Of a DNA stretch of 24,491 bases, positions 14,433 to 22,983 are shown piece by piece. The stretch is from UBA11865 sp035686605. Lineage in GTDB: Bacteria > Chloroflexota > Anaerolineae > Promineifilales > Promineifilaceae. The stretch's first letter is position 1, and every line of letters begins with the position of its first letter. The stretch is taken from contig DASRZI010000306.1 in assembly GCA_035686605.1 (NCBI GenBank), forward strand, positions 1-24,491, read 5' to 3'. The notes beneath the pieces are model-generated. The model saw nothing but the letters and a program-made list of their open reading frames with translations. It had not been told where the DNA came from and searched no databases. Position numbers and translations under genes: made by a program.

Positions 14433-16577
14433 ATGGTCGCTGAGCTGCGGTCTAAAGTCAGTATTGGATCTTCTCTAGAGCCGATCCCTAGCTATTTTAG
14501 CCACCCATTCAAAACCCTAAATAAATACAATCGCAGTTTCTTGCGACCTGATATTCTCGCAGGACTAACGGTCGCAGTCATTTTGCTGCCGCAGGCAATA
14601 GCTTTCGCCCTAATCGCAGAACTTCCACCGCAGATGGGAGTGTATACCGCGGTCATTGCTGCAGTCGTTGGCGGACTTTGGGGATCTTCGAACCAGGCTC
14701 ATACCGGGCCTACCAACGCCATGTCCTTGCTAGTCCTATCCATATTGCTGGGTAATTTCGTGCCTGGCAGCAACGAATTCATCGCCGCGGCCGGTCTGTT
14801 GGCGATAATGGCTGGTCTGCTTCAGCTGATTATGGGAGTTGCCCGGTTAGGGATGTTGGTGAACTTCGTTTCACATTCTGTAGTCGTTGGATTTGCGGCT
14901 GGAGCTGGAGTGCTCATCGCGGTCAGGCAGATCCCACCTCTCCTTGGGTTGGAAGCAGAAGGGCACAACTTGATTCAAGCGAGTCGGGGTATTTTTCTCA
15001 GTCTGGGCGAGATCAACACAGCCACGGCAGCGCTTGGTATTGGCACGATCGTTCTATTGGTCGTCCTGCGACGGATCAACCCCAAAATCCCGGCTGCGAT
15101 AATTGCCATGATCGGCGCTTCAGCCCTGGTCTACGCATTTAAATTAACCGAGCAGGGAGTTGCGGTTATCGGCGAGCTTCCGAAGAGTCTACCACCCCTA
15201 TCCGATCTCCCTCTTCTTGACCTTGATTTCATTGCTAGCTTGTCAACTGGGGCTCTCGCTGTCGGGGCAATTGGCCTTATTGAGACGACAGCCATAACAA
15301 GATCGATCGCTACACAGACCGGTCAGCGATTGGACAGCAACCAAGAGTTCGTGGGACAAGGCCTCGCCAATATCTGCGTCGGCATATTCTCCGGATTTCC
15401 TTCTGCCGCATCATTCTCCCGTTCGGCGGTCAACCACAATGCCGGCGCCCGATCACCAATGGCAGCGATTTTCTCAAGCATCTTCGTCCTGATCGCCGTA
15501 TTTGCCATGGCGCCACTGGCAGCATACTTGCCTCGTTCTGCACTAGCCGGTGTACTCATCGTTGTCGCTGCCGGTATGGTGGACAGGGCAGAAATAAGGC
15601 GTATTTGGCAGGGTACGCTGGGCGATGCGGTCATCATGTTGGTGACTGTGCTTGGAACTCTATTCCTGGACATCGCCTTCGCGATTCTCGTTGGCATCCT
15701 GCTGTCTTTCGCTCGATATATCTTGCGAACCAGCATGCCCCGAGTTCACCGGGTAGTCCCCGATCAGGATTTTGAGAACTTAACATACCAGCCGGATCAA
15801 CCTAGCTGTCCACAGCTAGGCATCGTCGATATTCTGGGCGACCTGTACTTTGGTGCGGTCAATCACGTCGAAGATGTCATTCATGAGGAACTTGAGAAGA
15901 ACAGTGATCAGCGATTTCTCCTAATTCGCATGGACAATGTCAATCAATGTGATTTTAGCGGGATCCATATGCTTGAAAGTGTAGTCCGGACTTATCGGGA
16001 GCAGGGCGGAGATGTCTATATGATGAAGGTGGGCTACCGGGTTGACAAGGTCATCAGCTCTACGGGATTTGACCAGACTCTGGGAGTCAGCCACTTCCTA
16101 CCAGAACACCAGGCGATAAGCCATCTCTTCTATAGAGTACTCGATCCAGCTGTGTGCATATACGAATGCCCTCATAGGGTGTTCGCAGAATGCCAGAACT
16201 TACCCAAACAACTTTATACGGTCCATTTAGAGGAGGAAGATTATCTGGCGCAAGACGTGGTTCAAGTTCGCGTTGAGCAGCTGTGGAATGAGCTTCGGGA
16301 TCACCCCAAGGAGCTCTTGGTAGTGGACGTTCGCGAACCCCGGGAATATCAACGGGGACATATACCCAATGCAGATCTGATTCCCTTGCCAAAGATCTTA
16401 GCCGGCGAGCATACATTCGTCCCAAGCCCGGGGCAGAGGGTGATTTTTGTTTGCCGGAGTGGTCGTCGGAGTCGCAGGGCAGCCCAAGCTGCAATAGGTT
16501 TGAACGGGCATGTAGAAATTGTGCGAGGAGGCATGCTTGCCTGGGAAGCGGCTGGCCTGCTGCAAGCAATTGGTTAG
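14433..16577 (+). CDS. SulP-family anion transporter with STAS and C-terminal rhodanese domains
   Basis: 714 residues from the ATG at 14433, chosen over an adjacent TTG at 14430 because GAGGAAG (14419-14425) is 7 bases upstream. Numbering below counts from the TTG. Residues about 35-440 are a SulP/SLC26 membrane domain (PQAIAFALIAELPPQMGVYTA; GPTNAMSLLV). A STAS domain follows (about 462-570, core NQCDFSGIHML), then a short linker with three cysteines (C576, C580, C588), then a rhodanese domain (about 612-712) with complete active-site loop CRSGRRS (Cys675). SulP proteins import sulfate or bicarbonate; the sulfur-transferase domain favours sulfate or another sulfur oxyanion, but this is inference. 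Probably co-transcribed with glpX, 33 bases downstream. Confidence 0.93.
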   Translation: MVAELRSKVSIGSSLEPIPSYFSHPFKTLNKYNRSFLRPDILAGLTVAVILLPQAIAFALIAELPPQMGVYTAVIAAVVGGLWGSSNQAHTGPTNAMSLLVLSILLGNFVPGSNEFIAAAGLLAIMAGLLQLIMGVARLGMLVNFVSHSVVVGFAAGAGVLIAVRQIPPLLGLEAEGHNLIQASRGIFLSLGEINTATAALGIGTIVLLVVLRRINPKIPAAIIAMIGASALVYAFKLTEQGVAVIGELPKSLPPLSDLPLLDLDFIASLSTGALAVGAIGLIETTAITRSIATQTGQRLDSNQEFVGQGLANICVGIFSGFPSAASFSRSAVNHNAGARSPMAAIFSSIFVLIAVFAMAPLAAYLPRSALAGVLIVVAAGMVDRAEIRRIWQGTLGDAVIMLVTVLGTLFLDIAFAILVGILLSFARYILRTSMPRVHRVVPDQDFENLTYQPDQPSCPQLGIVDILGDLYFGAVNHVEDVIHEELEKNSDQRFLLIRMDNVNQCDFSGIHMLESVVRTYREQGGDVYMMKVGYRVDKVISSTGFDQTLGVSHFLPEHQAISHLFYRVLDPAVCIYECPHRVFAECQNLPKQLYTVHLEEEDYLAQDVVQVRVEQLWNELRDHPKELLVVDVREPREYQRGHIPNADLIPLPKILAGEHTFVPSPGQRVIFVCRSGRRSRRAAQAAIGLNGHVEIVRGGMLAWEAAGLLQAIG

Positions 16578-16610
16578 GCCGTCCGCCGTTCATAATCCGA
16601 ATAGGAGCAT

Positions 16611-17606
16611 ATGATGCAAATTTCGCCGGGTCGAAATCTAGGACTGGATCTTCTAAGGGTAACCGAGGCGGCTGCCGCAGCTGCTGGCAGGTGGATTGGC
16701 CGAGGAGATGCTATAGGCGCCCATCACGACGCCACGGACGCCATGGCCGAAGCCCTCACAAACGTGGAAATGTCCGGCGCGATCGTCATCGGCGAAGAGA
16801 GTCGCCACCGCGAGCACTCACCCCTAGACAGTGGCGAGATGGTTGGTACCGGTGATGGCTTAGAGGTAGATGTGGTTGTCGATCCTATCGATGGAACAAA
16901 GCTGGTCGTTCGCGGACGACCGGGAGCCATTTCTTTGGTCGGGGTAACTCCCAGGGGAACTATGTGGTCACCGCCAGCGTGCGCCGTTTACATGGACAAG
17001 ATCGTCGTGGATCGCACGGCTGCATCAGCTCTGGTCTATGAATGCATGGATGCTCCAGCGGCCTGGACATTAGCCCTTGTTGCCCGGGCTAAGGGTCGTG
17101 AAGTTCGCGATCTGTCAGTTGTCGTCCTTGATCGCCCTCGGCACAAAGACCTGATTGAGGAGCTGCGGGCAGCGGGTGCAAGAATCTTGCTGCGGAATGA
17201 AGGTGATGCTGAAGGAGCTCTGGAAGCAGCGATCGATGGCACAGGGGGGGACATATTGATGGGCATTGGCGGAGTTTCTGAAGGCGTGATAGCTGCTTGT
17301 GCGGTAAAAGCTCTGGGTGGCTCCATGCTAGCTCGCCTTTCCCCGCAAAGTGACCAGGAGCGACAGTCGATCAAGGACTTAGGAGTTGATCCGGATCAGA
17401 TTCTCGATTGCAATGAGATAATCCGGAGCGACGATATCTATTTTGCGGCTACCGGTATCACCACCAGCCGGCTTCTGATGCCGATTCAGTACCGGCGAGG
17501 GCTGGTTGAGACTCACTCCCTTCTCCTGAGAGCGATTACCGGCACCCGCCGATTTATTACTGCCGAACATAGGTTGGACGTATTGGATCGCAAGCCGGTC
17601 ATTTAG
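16611..17606 (+). CDS. glpX: Fructose-1,6-bisphosphatase class II-like protein (GlpX family)
   Basis: 331 residues, typical GlpX length. It would dephosphorylate fructose-1,6-bisphosphate in gluconeogenesis. Family matches run along the chain: RVTEAAAAAAGRWIGRGD (16-33), RGRPGAISLVGVTPRGT (101-117), VVLDRPRHKDLI (171-182), GIGGVSEGVIAACAVKALGG (218-237), DIYFAATGITT (275-285), THSLLLRAITGTRR (301-314). Two metal-site regions differ from the norm: the usual GEGExDEAPML is GEESRHREHSPL (61-72), and DPxEGT is DPIDGT (91-96, the inositol-monophosphatase form). The activity or substrate may therefore differ. AGGAG at 16603-16607 fits the second ATG (16614) slightly better than the first. Confidence 0.85.
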   Translation: MMQISPGRNLGLDLLRVTEAAAAAAGRWIGRGDAIGAHHDATDAMAEALTNVEMSGAIVIGEESRHREHSPLDSGEMVGTGDGLEVDVVVDPIDGTKLVVRGRPGAISLVGVTPRGTMWSPPACAVYMDKIVVDRTAASALVYECMDAPAAWTLALVARAKGREVRDLSVVVLDRPRHKDLIEELRAAGARILLRNEGDAEGALEAAIDGTGGDILMGIGGVSEGVIAACAVKALGGSMLARLSPQSDQERQSIKDLGVDPDQILDCNEIIRSDDIYFAATGITTSRLLMPIQYRRGLVETHSLLLRAITGTRRFITAEHRLDVLDRKPVI

Positions 17607-17631
17607 TATGGCTGGATTGAGAGGCTGTTGA

Positions 17632-20052
17632 CTAAGGAGTGGCAATTACCGCCTCCACCGCCCCATACGCATTCAGAATTCCATATCCTGAGCCATTATT
17701 CGGAAAAATGCTGCTGTCGACGCAATCCGGCATATCCCCATCGTATCGAGTTGTTGTCTCTAGTAGAATCCTCTCAGTCCGGTCGACGTCGCGTATCAGC
17801 TCTGAATTGGCTGACCACATTAAGGCGACCACGCCGGTGACATGGGGGCCAGCCATGGACGTGCCAGACTGAATCATATACGTGTGACCGGGGAACGCGG
17901 AAAGGATATCTTCACCCGGGGCGACTAGATCCGGCTTGATTCGTCCGCTGCCGTCCGATTCAACTGGACCGAGACTGCTGAAGGATGATAGATCACCATT
18001 CTCGTTAATAGCTCCCACCGAGAATACTTCATCGTAGGTCGCCAATGGAAAGCGAACGCTGCTACACCACGGTCCTTCGTTGCCAGCCGCGACAACCATA
18101 AAGATGCCAGCTTCGCGCAGGGCCTTCGCTGCCTCGACCAGGGTTTTTTCGTCACAACCTTCGATTTCCGGGCACAACCATGAGTTGTTTATCACATGGG
18201 CAGCGCGTGACGGATCGCCATCGGAAAACGGGTCGCCACCGTTCGGATAGGGCGCGAGTAGGAATTGAAGGCAGTCGAGATAAAGCCCGGGATTGCCTAA
18301 ACCTCGGACCAGGTTTGCGCACCCTATCCATTGGGCATCCGGTGCAACACCGATATTCTTGCCTAGAATGGTTCCGAGCGTGTGTGTGCCATGACCACTA
18401 TCATCATAGGGTGATGTCGAATCGAACCATGGATCGAGCCAGTTGTAATCGTCACCGCCGGTATTGCCGCGATAAGCAGCCCTTAGCTCAGGATGCTCCT
18501 TCTGAACACCGGAATCCGCATGCCCAACCACGATACCTTCTCCAGTAACTCCGAAATCGCGCCAAACGCGATCGGCTCCGATTAAGGATAGATTCCAGGG
18601 TAATACGCTTGGCGCATCTGGACTGCCAGTTCTACTTACCGTCGATTGTGGTAAAGGACGTAGAATCGGATTCTCGATAACCCGGTCAACATCCGATCGC
18701 CTTCCCAACCACCAGCCGACAACCGGACCACCATCCACCACCAGTCCATTAACGAGATAGTATGGTGTGTAGGTGAGGCCAAAGTTCTCGAGGTCTTGAC
18801 GAATATCAGCCTGACTGCTCTCGGCCAGATTAACCAAATAATCGTAGATCAATTTTGGTTTTTCTTCGCTGTCAACTGAAGCACTAATCCCATCTAGTTC
18901 GGCTTGTTCTTTCATGATGACGAATATTTGATCGCCGTGAAAGCCGGGCTGTCCTACTCCAAAAAAGAGGAATATTCCGGCAACCGAGGTTCCAACCATA
19001 AGGGCAAAGAATGGAACAGTAGGCTTGGCGCTAGAGAGATAGTGCCGAGCCAGAAAGAATATGACACTAATGGTGCTGGCAATGATCATCGAGACGATCG
19101 CCGCAGTAAATGCCCAATATGGAAGGTCTCTGGCGCCAAAAGCAAGAAGAAGGACCAATTCGTCTGGATCGATGAGAATCATGGGCGCTGCGACCGCAAT
19201 TCCAACTAGCAAGGAAATGGCTAGCCAATTGGTTTGTTCGGCTCTGTTTTGCCCAATCCACCCAATCCCGGCGATTGCCACGCATAAGGCTGGCACGAAC
19301 AGCATCAGGACTATCTGAAGGCCATTGAACCCAAATGACGAGGCCATGGCGACCAGCGCTGTTCCAGCGGCAAAACCCCCCAGTAGAAGATCGTGACCAA
19401 TCCCGTTACTCGATTTTCGCAGCGGCGTTAATAGATATGATGACAGCAGTATCCCCACTGAAAGGCCAAAGAGCATGCCGGCGATTAGGTTAAGTGCCGT
19501 GTCAAGAGCTGATCCAAGGGCTCCCCTTGCCAGCCAGGGTAGAATCACAATGATACCAACCGCAGCCGCCAGCCAGATTGCGGCAACAGGCTTGTAGCTT
19601 CTCCTTCGCCAATCGCTATTGCGTCGTCTTGAATGAATCCCGAGGATCACCAGGAAGACAGTGACAAGGATTATCTGAAGGAGGTTCGCAAGTTGAGTAT
19701 GAGGCGGCTTGATGAGCCTAACAGGAGAAAGAATGAGGACAAAAAACGAGCAAATTATCCAAGTATTGAACACGGGACGAACTCGGTCCGAAGGCCAATG
19801 TCTGGACAGCGGATATGCCGGTAGGCCAATAAGAAGACTCTGGCCGAGAGCAATCAGGAACCAGACCCATGCCGGCAAGACCCACCCAAGTACGAGCATG
19901 TTCTCCTCTACGGACCAGGTGACTACGTGCAGCGCTCCGCTGACGAGCAGAATCCAGAGACTAACTGCAATGACCAGCCAATAGCTGATTCGATTTTGCC
20001 TAGCCGATTGATTTTCGGAGAGTTCCGCGTCTGAATGAGTTGTTTGCTGCAC
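17632..20052 (-). CDS. Polytopic membrane protein fused to an I9-like prodomain and subtilisin-like (S8) protease
   Basis: 806 residues. Residues about 22-367 hold roughly 12 predicted membrane helices of no recognised family. About 380-465 resembles an inhibitor I9 propeptide (LIYDYLVNLAESSQADIRQD; then a LGRRSDVDRVIENP end). The protease domain follows (about 490-803) with a full triad: Asp513 in VVGHADSGV, His554 in DSGHGTHTLG, Ser732 in SGTSMAGPHVTG; Asn658 in AAGNEG is the oxyanion residue. Even helix number would place the protease on the same side as the N-terminus; topology is not proven. It starts with GTG and a weak ribosome site 27 bases after ctaA, suggesting a shared transcript. 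Putative membrane-surface processing enzyme. Confidence 0.88.
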   Translation of the reverse strand: MQQTTHSDAELSENQSARQNRISYWLVIAVSLWILLVSGALHVVTWSVEENMLVLGWVLPAWVWFLIALGQSLLIGLPAYPLSRHWPSDRVRPVFNTWIICSFFVLILSPVRLIKPPHTQLANLLQIILVTVFLVILGIHSRRRNSDWRRRSYKPVAAIWLAAAVGIIVILPWLARGALGSALDTALNLIAGMLFGLSVGILLSSYLLTPLRKSSNGIGHDLLLGGFAAGTALVAMASSFGFNGLQIVLMLFVPALCVAIAGIGWIGQNRAEQTNWLAISLLVGIAVAAPMILIDPDELVLLLAFGARDLPYWAFTAAIVSMIIASTISVIFFLARHYLSSAKPTVPFFALMVGTSVAGIFLFFGVGQPGFHGDQIFVIMKEQAELDGISASVDSEEKPKLIYDYLVNLAESSQADIRQDLENFGLTYTPYYLVNGLVVDGGPVVGWWLGRRSDVDRVIENPILRPLPQSTVSRTGSPDAPSVLPWNLSLIGADRVWRDFGVTGEGIVVGHADSGVQKEHPELRAAYRGNTGGDDYNWLDPWFDSTSPYDDSGHGTHTLGTILGKNIGVAPDAQWIGCANLVRGLGNPGLYLDCLQFLLAPYPNGGDPFSDGDPSRAAHVINNSWLCPEIEGCDEKTLVEAAKALREAGIFMVVAAGNEGPWCSSVRFPLATYDEVFSVGAINENGDLSSFSSLGPVESDGSGRIKPDLVAPGEDILSAFPGHTYMIQSGTSMAGPHVTGVVALMWSANSELIRDVDRTERILLETTTRYDGDMPDCVDSSIFPNNGSGYGILNAYGAVEAVIATP

Positions 20053-20079
20053 GCCAGTATATTGATGAGTTCGGAGCTG

Positions 20080-21075
20080 CTAAGAAACGGCCTCGCCGCC
20101 CTGTGTATAGCTAAATTCGGAAGAGGAAACGTCCTTCGCTTTAATCTGTGGCTGCTGAAAGATGATTGCCAGTATGACCAAAACCGCCCAGATTGATGTA
20201 GCCACTCCAAGATGCAGTATTCGCGACCACAGGGGAAGGCTTAACCAAATATTGCTGATTCCTAGACCGACCTGAATCACGAACAAGATAACCAGACTGT
20301 ACGAAATATTGGCCAGGATCTTCTCATTTCGCTCAGCCTGGCGTATTCTGATAAGCACGTAGGAGACAGCGACGATTACCGTCAAAGCTATGATGCGGTG
20401 AGCCATCTGAATTGTTACCAGATTCCTCAGACTGTCAGGAACGTTGTCAATTCCGCACAAAGGGAAGCTAGGGCATACAAGGGAGGCGATGCTTCTGGTG
20501 ACGAGTGAACCACTAAGGATGAGAAGGTATGCAAAAACAGCGCAGATTATCGTCCAGGTTCGCATCTTTGGGATGTCGTATGACTGGTCCAGCCGCTTGC
20601 TTAAAGCCATGAGTTTTGGTTGAGAGACAGCAACCAGTAAGGCCAGAAATCCCACGATTGCTGTTGCGACACCAGTATGAACAAGGCCCGTCCATCTTGG
20701 CAGTTCGTTCAATACATGGAGACCACCCAGGGCAACCTGAATGATGAGCAAAATTGCTGTGATGAATGCCGGACGCCATAGCCATTTATCGGCCCTATGA
20801 TTTTTGAATGCTAACCAGGTCAGAAAGGCAATCTGAATGGAGACAACCCCACCGAAAAGGCGGTGCCCAAATTCAACCCAGGCGGCTATCTCAATTGGTG
20901 GTACAGCCCGTCCGTAACACAACGGCCAATCAGGACAGCCCAAGCCATATCCGGTCACTCGAACAAAACTGCCCAACATTATTAGAAAAATCGTGCTGAC
21001 GAGACTGGTCAGGGCGAGAGTGGTGAAACGCGATGTGGTCGTGGTTTGCGCCTCATTTTGAGTAGAATGATTCAT
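20080..21075 (-). CDS. ctaA: Heme A synthase (COX15/CtaA family)
   Basis: 331 residues with eight predicted helices. It oxidises heme O to heme A for aa3-type cytochrome oxidases, so the organism respires oxygen. Both extracellular Cys pairs known from Bacillus CtaA are present: GCPDWPLCYGR (C47, C53) and VCPSFPLCGID (C201, C207). The haem-ligand histidines lie in EFGHRLFGG (E68, H71), LVHTGVATA (H133), MAHRIIA (H226) and LHLGVAT (H288). The ATG at 21075 follows AGGATTT. The usual partner ctaB (heme O synthase) is not adjacent; instead a membrane protease gene follows at 27 bases. Integral cytoplasmic-membrane protein. Confidence 0.95.
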   Translation of the reverse strand: MNHSTQNEAQTTTTSRFTTLALTSLVSTIFLIMLGSFVRVTGYGLGCPDWPLCYGRAVPPIEIAAWVEFGHRLFGGVVSIQIAFLTWLAFKNHRADKWLWRPAFITAILLIIQVALGGLHVLNELPRWTGLVHTGVATAIVGFLALLVAVSQPKLMALSKRLDQSYDIPKMRTWTIICAVFAYLLILSGSLVTRSIASLVCPSFPLCGIDNVPDSLRNLVTIQMAHRIIALTVIVAVSYVLIRIRQAERNEKILANISYSLVILFVIQVGLGISNIWLSLPLWSRILHLGVATSIWAVLVILAIIFQQPQIKAKDVSSSEFSYTQGGEAVS

Positions 21076-21257
21076 AGAGTAAATCCTAAATCGGTGCGAC
21101 GTGTTTGGAAATCAGCCAGACTTAAACCCAAGACCGTCCATTAAATCTGTGAAGAAGTAGACAAGCTCAGAACTAGCTCTCTCTCAAGACCATCGAGCCA
21201 ATTACGCGCCTAAATTTACCACAATCGTTAATTCAATCAACGCAGGGGGACAGGTGC

Positions 21258-21285
21258 TGGACATATGACCAAAGCTTGCTAGAAT
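21258..21285 (+). promoter_or_regulatory. Sigma-70-type promoter candidate upstream of the beta-propeller gene
   Basis: -35 TGGACA (21258-21263), 16-base spacer, -10 TAGAAT (21280-21285) with TGC before it. The 11 bases TTGCTAGAATG (21276-21286) are identical to the yvcK promoter's -10 region (11485-11495). It would start near 21292, about 293 bases before the ATG. Confidence 0.55.
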
Positions 21286-21420
21286 GCTGGCTTATTTGAT
21301 TTCCGGTAAGTTGTGGAATCTGCGATTCTAACAAAAGCGGCTGGAGACCACCTTTAATTCTGGATGGTACAGCCAACACTATGCTGGTTTGGAAATTCTC
21401 GAGTTGGGAGGTTATACACT

Positions 21421-21453
21421 CAGCATATTGCGATTGTTATGTCGCAGCATATT
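21421..21453. repeat. Direct repeat flanking a small inverted repeat
   Basis: CAGCATATT occurs at 21421-21429 and 21445-21453 (24-base period). Between them TGCGA (21429-21433) and TCGCA (21442-21446) are inverted around 8 bases. Possible regulator site or leader hairpin; weak. Confidence 0.4.
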
Positions 21454-21584
21454 TAGCACAGCCTCACCATCAAATTAACTTCCGTGGGTACATTCCATCA
21501 TTACAATGAGGTAAGGATAGTCACCGTATTCAGTCCAGTTCCTTGCCACAATGTATGGGTGTGATGTATTGTGGATAACTGCAG

Positions 21585-22955
21585 ATGTACGAAGCCGACG
21601 AAGAGAACGACGACCTTCAGGAAACCAAGTCAAGAACTTGGCCGACAAAAGTGATTTCATCCTGCCTGGTGGTGGTCATGCTCTGCACGATTGCAGCAAC
21701 CCCAATTGCAGTGGCCTACAGGTATTATGAACAATGGAGGGTGAGCCGAGAGTCAACTGTGGATGGCTCTGGCTCTGGTCGGGTCAATAGGATTGCCTAT
21801 ATATCCGCTGATCGTCAATTGGTCACATCAGCGCCGGATGGCACGGACCTGAGAATACTGTCGGCGGAAGGAGCGTTCCAGTTTCCAGCCTGGTCCCCGG
21901 ACGGATCCGAGATAGCCATTATCGGCGGCAGCACGCTATACTCATTCCAAGATCGAGATGGGGCCGAGGAGTCTGGAGCATATAGTATTTTGTATCAGGA
22001 TGAGGCTGATCAGCCGATCTACTTGTATTGGGCACCCGATGGACAAGAAGTAAGTTTCTTGACGAATCACGCTGACAGCTTAGCCCTCCAAATGGCAACC
22101 ACTGGATCGGCGCCAGAAAGCCGGATACTGGCAACGGGACAACCATTTTATTGGGATTGGGATCCTAACGGCGATGAGCTGTTAATCCATTCGGGCCTTC
22201 CAGGGGAAGAAGCCAAGCTTGCCCTTCTCAATAGTGAAATCGATACATTTGAAAAAAGCATAGCTGAAGCGGGCTCGTTTCAGGCTCCGGGATTCTCTTC
22301 CGATGGACACTACTGGGCTTATGCTCAGATTGGCCCAGAGGGCGGCAATCACCTGACTATTCGGCGTGCATCAGATGGCCAGGAGTCGATGCTCGAATCG
22401 GTGCCGGGGATGCTGGCCATGAGCTGGAGTCCTCAGGACAACCTACTTGCGTACACAAGCGCAGGAGATCGGTCTCACGCCTTTTACGGACCCATGCATC
22501 TAGTAAACGCTGATACAGGCGATCGCCTGCTCCTGGTGAACGACACAGTCATTGCGTTTTTTTGGTCTCCGGATGGACGCTCAATTGCCTATTTTAAGTT
22601 CGCAGATCCGGTTGAAGACTCGGTCCAGGTCAATGCCGAGGCATCTTCTAGAATCGTTTTGTCAAAACCGGCAGTTCAACAGAGCCGTATTCGCCTGGAG
22701 TTGTGGGTTGCCAGCATCGGCTCCGGTGAGTCCACCTGGCTGGCAACCTTCGAACCACCCGGCCTGTACATGAGCCAATTCCTGCCGTTCTTCGACCAGT
22801 ATGCGTTGAGCCATCGAATCTGGTCTCCAGAAAGCGATGCCCTCATCCTACCGATGGTCGATAGTGATGGACCGCGGATATACATTGTTTCAGCGGATGG
22901 GGACGAAATCTTACCGGTCGCTAGAGGACAGATTGGATTTTGGAGCCACCAGTAG
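21585..22955 (+). CDS. Membrane-anchored TolB-like beta-propeller protein
   Basis: 456 residues. A cytoplasmic acidic N-terminus is followed by one predicted membrane helix (about 22-45), then a Ser/Gly linker and an extracytoplasmic beta-propeller. Blade motifs of the WD40-like/TolB type recur: WSPDG (103-107), WAPDG (149-153), WDPNG (192-196), FSSDG (237-241), WSPQD (281-285), WSPDG (327-331) and WSPES (413-417). That suggests about six or seven blades. Such propellers usually bind partner proteins; no catalytic motif is seen and the partner is unknown. The ribosome site is weak. Single-gene unit on the plus strand, convergent with panC at 28 bases. Confidence 0.82.
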   Translation: MYEADEENDDLQETKSRTWPTKVISSCLVVVMLCTIAATPIAVAYRYYEQWRVSRESTVDGSGSGRVNRIAYISADRQLVTSAPDGTDLRILSAEGAFQFPAWSPDGSEIAIIGGSTLYSFQDRDGAEESGAYSILYQDEADQPIYLYWAPDGQEVSFLTNHADSLALQMATTGSAPESRILATGQPFYWDWDPNGDELLIHSGLPGEEAKLALLNSEIDTFEKSIAEAGSFQAPGFSSDGHYWAYAQIGPEGGNHLTIRRASDGQESMLESVPGMLAMSWSPQDNLLAYTSAGDRSHAFYGPMHLVNADTGDRLLLVNDTVIAFFWSPDGRSIAYFKFADPVEDSVQVNAEASSRIVLSKPAVQQSRIRLELWVASIGSGESTWLATFEPPGLYMSQFLPFFDQYALSHRIWSPESDALILPMVDSDGPRIYIVSADGDEILPVARGQIGFWSHQ

Positions 22956-22983
22956 CCAGGTTCTCAGCTGAAAGGCAGGCTGC

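Larger units (their letters stand above)
21076..21584. other. Divergent intergenic region, ctaA and beta-propeller leaders
   Basis: A 509-base gap with no credible open frame. It contains a promoter candidate for the plus-strand gene (21258-21285), giving it a leader of about 290 bases, and a direct/inverted repeat element (21421-21453). For ctaA only a weak TTGATT-N16-TAAATT (minus, 21240-21213) was seen. Confidence 0.6.

Noticed and set aside
16087..16593. 168-codon open frame on the minus strand under the SulP fusion gene
   Set aside because: It lies wholly antisense to the well-supported STAS-rhodanese coding region and has no family features.
21213..21240. TTGATT-N16-TAAATT on the minus strand as a ctaA promoter
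   Set aside because: Only 4 of 6 matches in each box and about 138 bases upstream of the start codon; too weak to call.
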